64,000 nt of DNA from contig NC_059471.1 in assembly GCF_018139145.2 (NCBI RefSeq), positions 47,747,486-47,811,485 of the forward strand, read 5' to 3'. Made by a program: the position numbers and the translations under genes. The notes under the pieces were generated by a model. That model was given only the letters and a program-made list of their open reading frames with translations. It was not told the origin of the DNA and searched no databases. Every line of letters begins with the position of its first letter. Position 1 is the first letter of the stretch. Source of the DNA: Gymnogyps californianus (Eukaryota > Chordata > Aves > Accipitriformes > Cathartidae). Shown one piece after another: positions 42,901 through 48,900 of the stretch.

Positions 42901-45900
42901 GGCATGTATACAGACATGATGCTGTACCATTCATTCACACGAAACCATCCTCACCAGCAAATGACTCAGAACTTAGATTACAGGGAAAAGCATTTGAATA
43001 GTTCAACATTTCTCCGAACACCTTTCTACAAGCAAAACTTAATTGCTAAACCAATATTTATCTTCACCAACAGATCTTTAAAGCTCTATAAAACCCCCTC
43101 AAAGAAACAAATTCTATTTTTTAATAGTGTATAAGAAAAATATTCTATGATGACAATAATGCACTTGATTGAAATTATTTTTCCAAATATCCAAGAAGAA
43201 ACCAACAACTCTGGTGGAAAGTCAAAGGGATCCTTCTTAAAACTGAGGGATTTGTTTGTTTGTTTAGTTTGACTTTTTTTTTTTTTTTTTTTAACACAAC
43301 AGGTAATGTGATACTTTCAAAGCTGAGCAGTCAAGTCTGACCTTCAATTTAATCATTGGCAAAACCAGTTTTGGAAAAAGATACAAAGTCACATATTTGG
43401 ACTTTCCACACAGATCTGGAAATAGCATGTGAGGCAGAACCAACCATCCCAGCGATACAGTTACTCTCTATACTAAGTGAAATAAATACATTCAGATCTT
43501 ACTTAAATATACTATCAACTGGAAATGTAAACAGTTTAAGAAATTTCCAAGTGATATCAAATATCAATTACTCTTGAACAATTTTACCAAACGGAACAGG
43601 TAAGTTAATAAAAAAAGAGAGAAAGGAATAACCACATAAAACTAACATAACGGTTTTTAAACCACACAAGGGAACTGAATACTAAACTGCTATTTTATAA
43701 ATGAGAGCCAGGCACATAAGTCTTCATGTAATTTTTAGTGCTTGAGCCAAAGTACTTTCCAATGAAAGAGTAAACAAGCTGGAGAATTTTTCTTTCTCAG
43801 TTACTTTATAAGTCTAGTTTCAAAACTCATCACAAACGACATTTTCAGGTGTAAATTTGACGTGATCATGAATTCTCTTTAATTTTATTATTACAAATGA
43901 AATGCCAAATATCTGTTGTTTCCAGGATTTACCTTCTTCTCTAACAGTAGTCAGTTTCAGACAACTTCTCCTATGTAACTCAAGGAATTGAGTTTTGCCA
44001 TGCCATGCTTTTGCTTAAACACAATTAAAATATTATTCCATATTCAAGATTCACATTTAAAACGCAAATCTTAAAATAATCAACTTCGCAAAAATTACCA
44101 CAAAAAAAAAATCATTTTGGGGTAAGTTATGCCATAGTACAGCATAGTACAACTTTCTAAAATGTAGTTGGCATTCTTAAAACAGCTTTTTGCACTGCAT
44201 ACAACCCAAGTAACATCCAGGCTTTTCTACTAAAAATGGGGTTTAATCTTTTTTAATTACCTGTTACAGGTGGAAGGCTAGGTGGTAAGGGGCCTGGTGG
44301 TGGTACTGGAGGTCTAAGATTAACAGGAGGAGGACTCAGAATTGGTGGAGGGGGAGGAAGTCCAGGAGGAGGTGGTCCTTCGACAACAGGGGGTTGTGCT
44401 GGAAAAGGCAGAATGCCAGGAAGATTCACATCTTCTACCACTACTGGATCACTTCCATGATCAAAAGGGCACATGTCTCCTCTCATACAGAAACCCTTTT
44501 CTGAAACATCAAAACCAAAAAGAATTGTTAGTGTTCAACAGCTGTAGTTTGATTCAGAGTAGATATGAGACATTCTATGTATAATGCAGCAGTTAGTAAA
44601 TTAAGAGCTTCACATACCAGCAGAAATTTATATTAGAAAATGAAATTGACCGTTTAACAGTCAGCACACAGGCAGATTGCAGCGACATTCTAGCAGAATA
44701 AATACAGTAGTTAGATTTTTCTTGAAGATTTAATTCTGCACTGAATTATAACAAACTGAGAAACACTTCATTCTTTGCTTTCAAAGTAAAAAGTGCAGGT
44801 ACTGGGATTGAGAAATTCCTACTAAAGTTAGAAGTTAATAATATAAAATTCCAACATGAGAAAATTCACTCAAATTCTTTTTTCCCCTTTTGCAATTATT
44901 TCAGGAAGAATTAGAATATTTTGCCATAGTTTAATGTGATTATGTAAGAGCAAAAACTTTTGTTATTTATATATATGTATTGTATATGTGTATATATACA
45001 TACATATGTAAATATGAAATACACACATATAAATAAAAATAAATATACATTCACTTCTTTTCTTTTACATGCAAGCAAAACATTGGAGCGGGTCCAGAGG
45101 AGGGCCACAAACATGATCAGAGGGCTGGAACACCTCTCCTATGAGGAAAGGCTGAGAGAGTTGGGGTAGTTCAGTCTGGAGAAGAGCAGGCTCTGGGGAG
45201 ACCTTATCGCAGCCTTTCAATACCTAAAGGGGGCTTATAAGAAAGATGGGGACAGACTTTTTAGCAGGGCCTCTAGCAACAGGACAAGGGGTAATGGCTT
45301 CAATTTAAAGGAGGGTAGATTTAGACTAGATATAAGGAAGAAATTTTTTACAATGAGGGTGGTGAGACACTGGAACAGGTTGCCCACAGAGGTGGTAGAT
45401 GCCCCATCCCTGGAAACATTCAAGGTCAGGTTGGACGGGGCTCTGAGCCACCTGATCTAGTTGAAGATGTCCCTGCTCATTGCAGGGGGCTTGGACTAGA
45501 TGACCTTTAAAGGTCCCTTCCAACCCAAACCATTCTATGATTATCTGTTTAGTAACAGCCCCCTCACAAAGCCAATAAAATTCAACGCAATATGGGGGAA
45601 AAGGTCAAAACATCTTCTGGTAAAACAGGAAGAAAGCTGAGTGTCCACTTCCTCAAAACATGATGCTGAAAAGCAGTCTGTATTACCTCATCTTCAGGAA
45701 GAGTTACAGAACGTATAGATTGAAATGTTAAGGAAAAATAGAAGTTCTGCAGAGGGTCAAGTAGAAAATGTGAAAGTACAGACTGGAAGAGCAGTATGTT
45801 GGAACTAGCTAGCCACTGAAGCAAGAGATGAGGTTATAAATTTAGAAGACAAACAGCCATGAGAAAAGCAAGTGGAAGAAACATCTACTGAGAGATTTTA

Positions 45901-48900
45901 GTAACAGTCAGAAACGTAGGGAAAAAAACGACAGTAAAAATTTGAGGACAACTATATCACAGTTTTCCAACACCTTACCATTTGCTTCATACTCAGAAAT
46001 TGGAAATAATAAGCTGCTATAGAAGACAGACTGTTAAAGGTACGAAGTCCCAGTGTCATGTCTGGAGATGTTATTTCAGAATTATACTAGCCTGCACATT
46101 TTGTTCCTTTCTAAAAAGTCTGTAGAGCTGGGAGACCATGACACAATGTTCTGCAGCTCAGCCTGCATTAGAAGAAAACTTCAAAACAAAACTACACTTT
46201 CACAACTCAACTTGCTCCACAGTATTGCTATGACGTATACTGGCAAAACTATTCTTCACAAGTACAACTCTGCCAACACGTGAGAGCTCAGCCTCCCGTT
46301 TTCTTTACTTAAAAAAAAAAAAATTCTATTCTAATCAGAGTTCTGAATGTAAACTGGCCTAGATCTTAAACTCGTCATTGTGGTACACAACAAAAAAAAA
46401 CCCTCAGAAAAAACTTTAGGCGGAAATTTATACTCTTCTGAGCTAACAGGTTGACTGGCTGAATCTAGCTAGGACACTGCCAACTGCAGCAGCCTCTTGT
46501 ACGGATTTTGGCACACGACATGCAAAATGATAGCTTAAGACACAGATAAGCACAAAAACCCACCCAATTTTAAGAAACACCTACACATAAAAAATAGGTT
46601 AACATGAGCCTGGGAAGTTGCAGCTCCATACCTTTCTAGTTAAGAATTATCTCTTAGATAGGACGGAATAAAAAATGATGAGGTCAGTAAGGTGTTAATC
46701 ATGGTCAAAACTACCAAATACAGTACTTGGCTTGAACATGACATAAGACAGAAAACCTGGGTAAAACTGGATTTTTTCATAATTTTTTTATATATATATA
46801 CTATTTTTCATCTATATAAAATAATTCCAGTAACTAAAAAAATTATACAAACACTAAGAAAGTTGTCTAAAAACTAAGTTAATAAAAAGTGAAATAAAAT
46901 TTGCATTCAAGAATTGTGTAATAGAAAAAACACAGTATTAGAGGAGATCAGGAAAAGAAAGGAAAATTACCTCAGTCTTTTCAGAAAGGGGCCAATCATA
47001 GGTGCAGGAAGCAATTAAAAAAAATACAGACTTACCATCATAATCTCTACAGCGTTTCTTTGGCAGTGGAGGTCTTCCATAGGAGTTGTGGTCCAGCTGC
47101 TCTTCATGGAACTCTGACCAGCTTTCAGTAGTGTTATTTCCATGATGAGCAGGAGCAATAACAGTAATAGTGCTGCTCAGTGTAGGGACAGGGTAGTGGC
47201 CGGACGAAATATTTGTCACAGAAGAAACTGGAGTATAATTGTTCTCTAATGGATCTGTTCTATCCATATCATATTTTGGCTTTCCCAAATCCCTTTCTGT
47301 TTAAAAAAAAAAAAAAGTTATACTGGATGATTCCTCCTCCACATTTTCACCAGAAGCAGCCACTAACCTGTGTAACTATCTTTACTCCACATCAATTCAA
47401 CTCAAAATATAAAAATGATAATTGAAATGTTCTACAGGTTGCCCAGAGTGCCTGTAGAGTCTCCACCCTCGGAGTTATTTATAACCCAACTGGACAGGGT
47501 CCTGAGTAACCTCCTCCACTTTATCTGCTTTGAGAAGGGGTGTGGTACTACATGACCTTCAGAGGTCTCTTCCAACCTCAACTATTCCATGATTCTACAT
47601 TCCAAAGGTTTAATCAGAAAAACAATAATCTTAAAAGTACACAGTCAGCCACTGGGGTATTTTAATAACAGCTATACCAACAGTAAAGCAGAAACCCTAT
47701 TTAGCTTCAAGCAGAGTACATCTTCTGTAGTGATGCACATATTCTAAGAACTTCAGATGGAAAATTATTCTGAATAAAGGGAAGCAATGGGCAAGAAAAA
47801 GGTAACCACACCACTTGAAAACTCTATAAAAGTTACACGTCTTTAATGTTTCAAGACACTGTTATTGTTGTATCTTCATGTTGTTTATCTTCATTTTGTC
47901 TGCACTCAAATGCATATATTTATTGCATGCAAAGCTTTGTCATTACGGGAGAAATAATAGTGCCTGACAGGTGTGGAACACTCCCGGACAGACACAGCAG
48001 CAACATGACCTTTTATTCTGAATACATACAAACTATTCTCTTAATTTTCTAATATTACCATCAAATAAACAGTAAGTATCCAGATTAAGACAGAAGAGTT
48101 GCGTCATGAAGTTGGTAGACTCAAATAACCCCACATTAAAGGAACATTAATAAACATGTCTTAAAGATGGCAGGTAAGTGTGGGTAAAACAGGCTTTTCT
48201 TAATGTGCTTAGAAAAAGAAACAAAGCTTTCACTATAAGATATTGTCTATAAGATATTACTGTTGCAGTTTATGTAAAATAATCCTTAAATTAAGATTTA
48301 ATCACATTGTAATCTTTTAGTGAAACTGCTGCGTGCTATTTAACTTGCTCGTTCCTAAGTTGTTTGGAAAATATCTGCTCACATATTTTCAGGAACTCTG
48401 CATTCTTACTTTTAACGCTGAGTTACCAAGGCCCATAACACACAGAGGACTTAAACCAGATTATTTTTACCTCTACATTGTCTAGACAGAATAAAGATAT
48501 AAAATGACTCTCAATGCTCTCTTCCAATTTTTCAGTAACAACTATTGGGGGAAAAAGCATTCTTTTCAGCTGAATAAACAGCTTTGTTTTTAAAGAAGTT
48601 TAATTCGAAAAACTACTGTACTGAAGCCTTAAGTCCTACAGATATGTGTGCAAATGCAAATATTTACTGTAATAATTTCAGCCCCTCCCTATGACACCAA
48701 GGAGGGGAGACGACAAAAATAACAGAGCTGTACTGTTCTGCTTGACAAGTCATTTGCTGCCAAACAGGTAATTTCTGCCAGTTCTACCTCCATAGATGGG
48801 TATTAATTTCTGTATCTTCCCAAACCAGATTCTCAGTTTCCTAAAACTTAATGAAATGCAATTAATTCAGATCTTTCTGCCTCTCTCACAACATTGCTTA

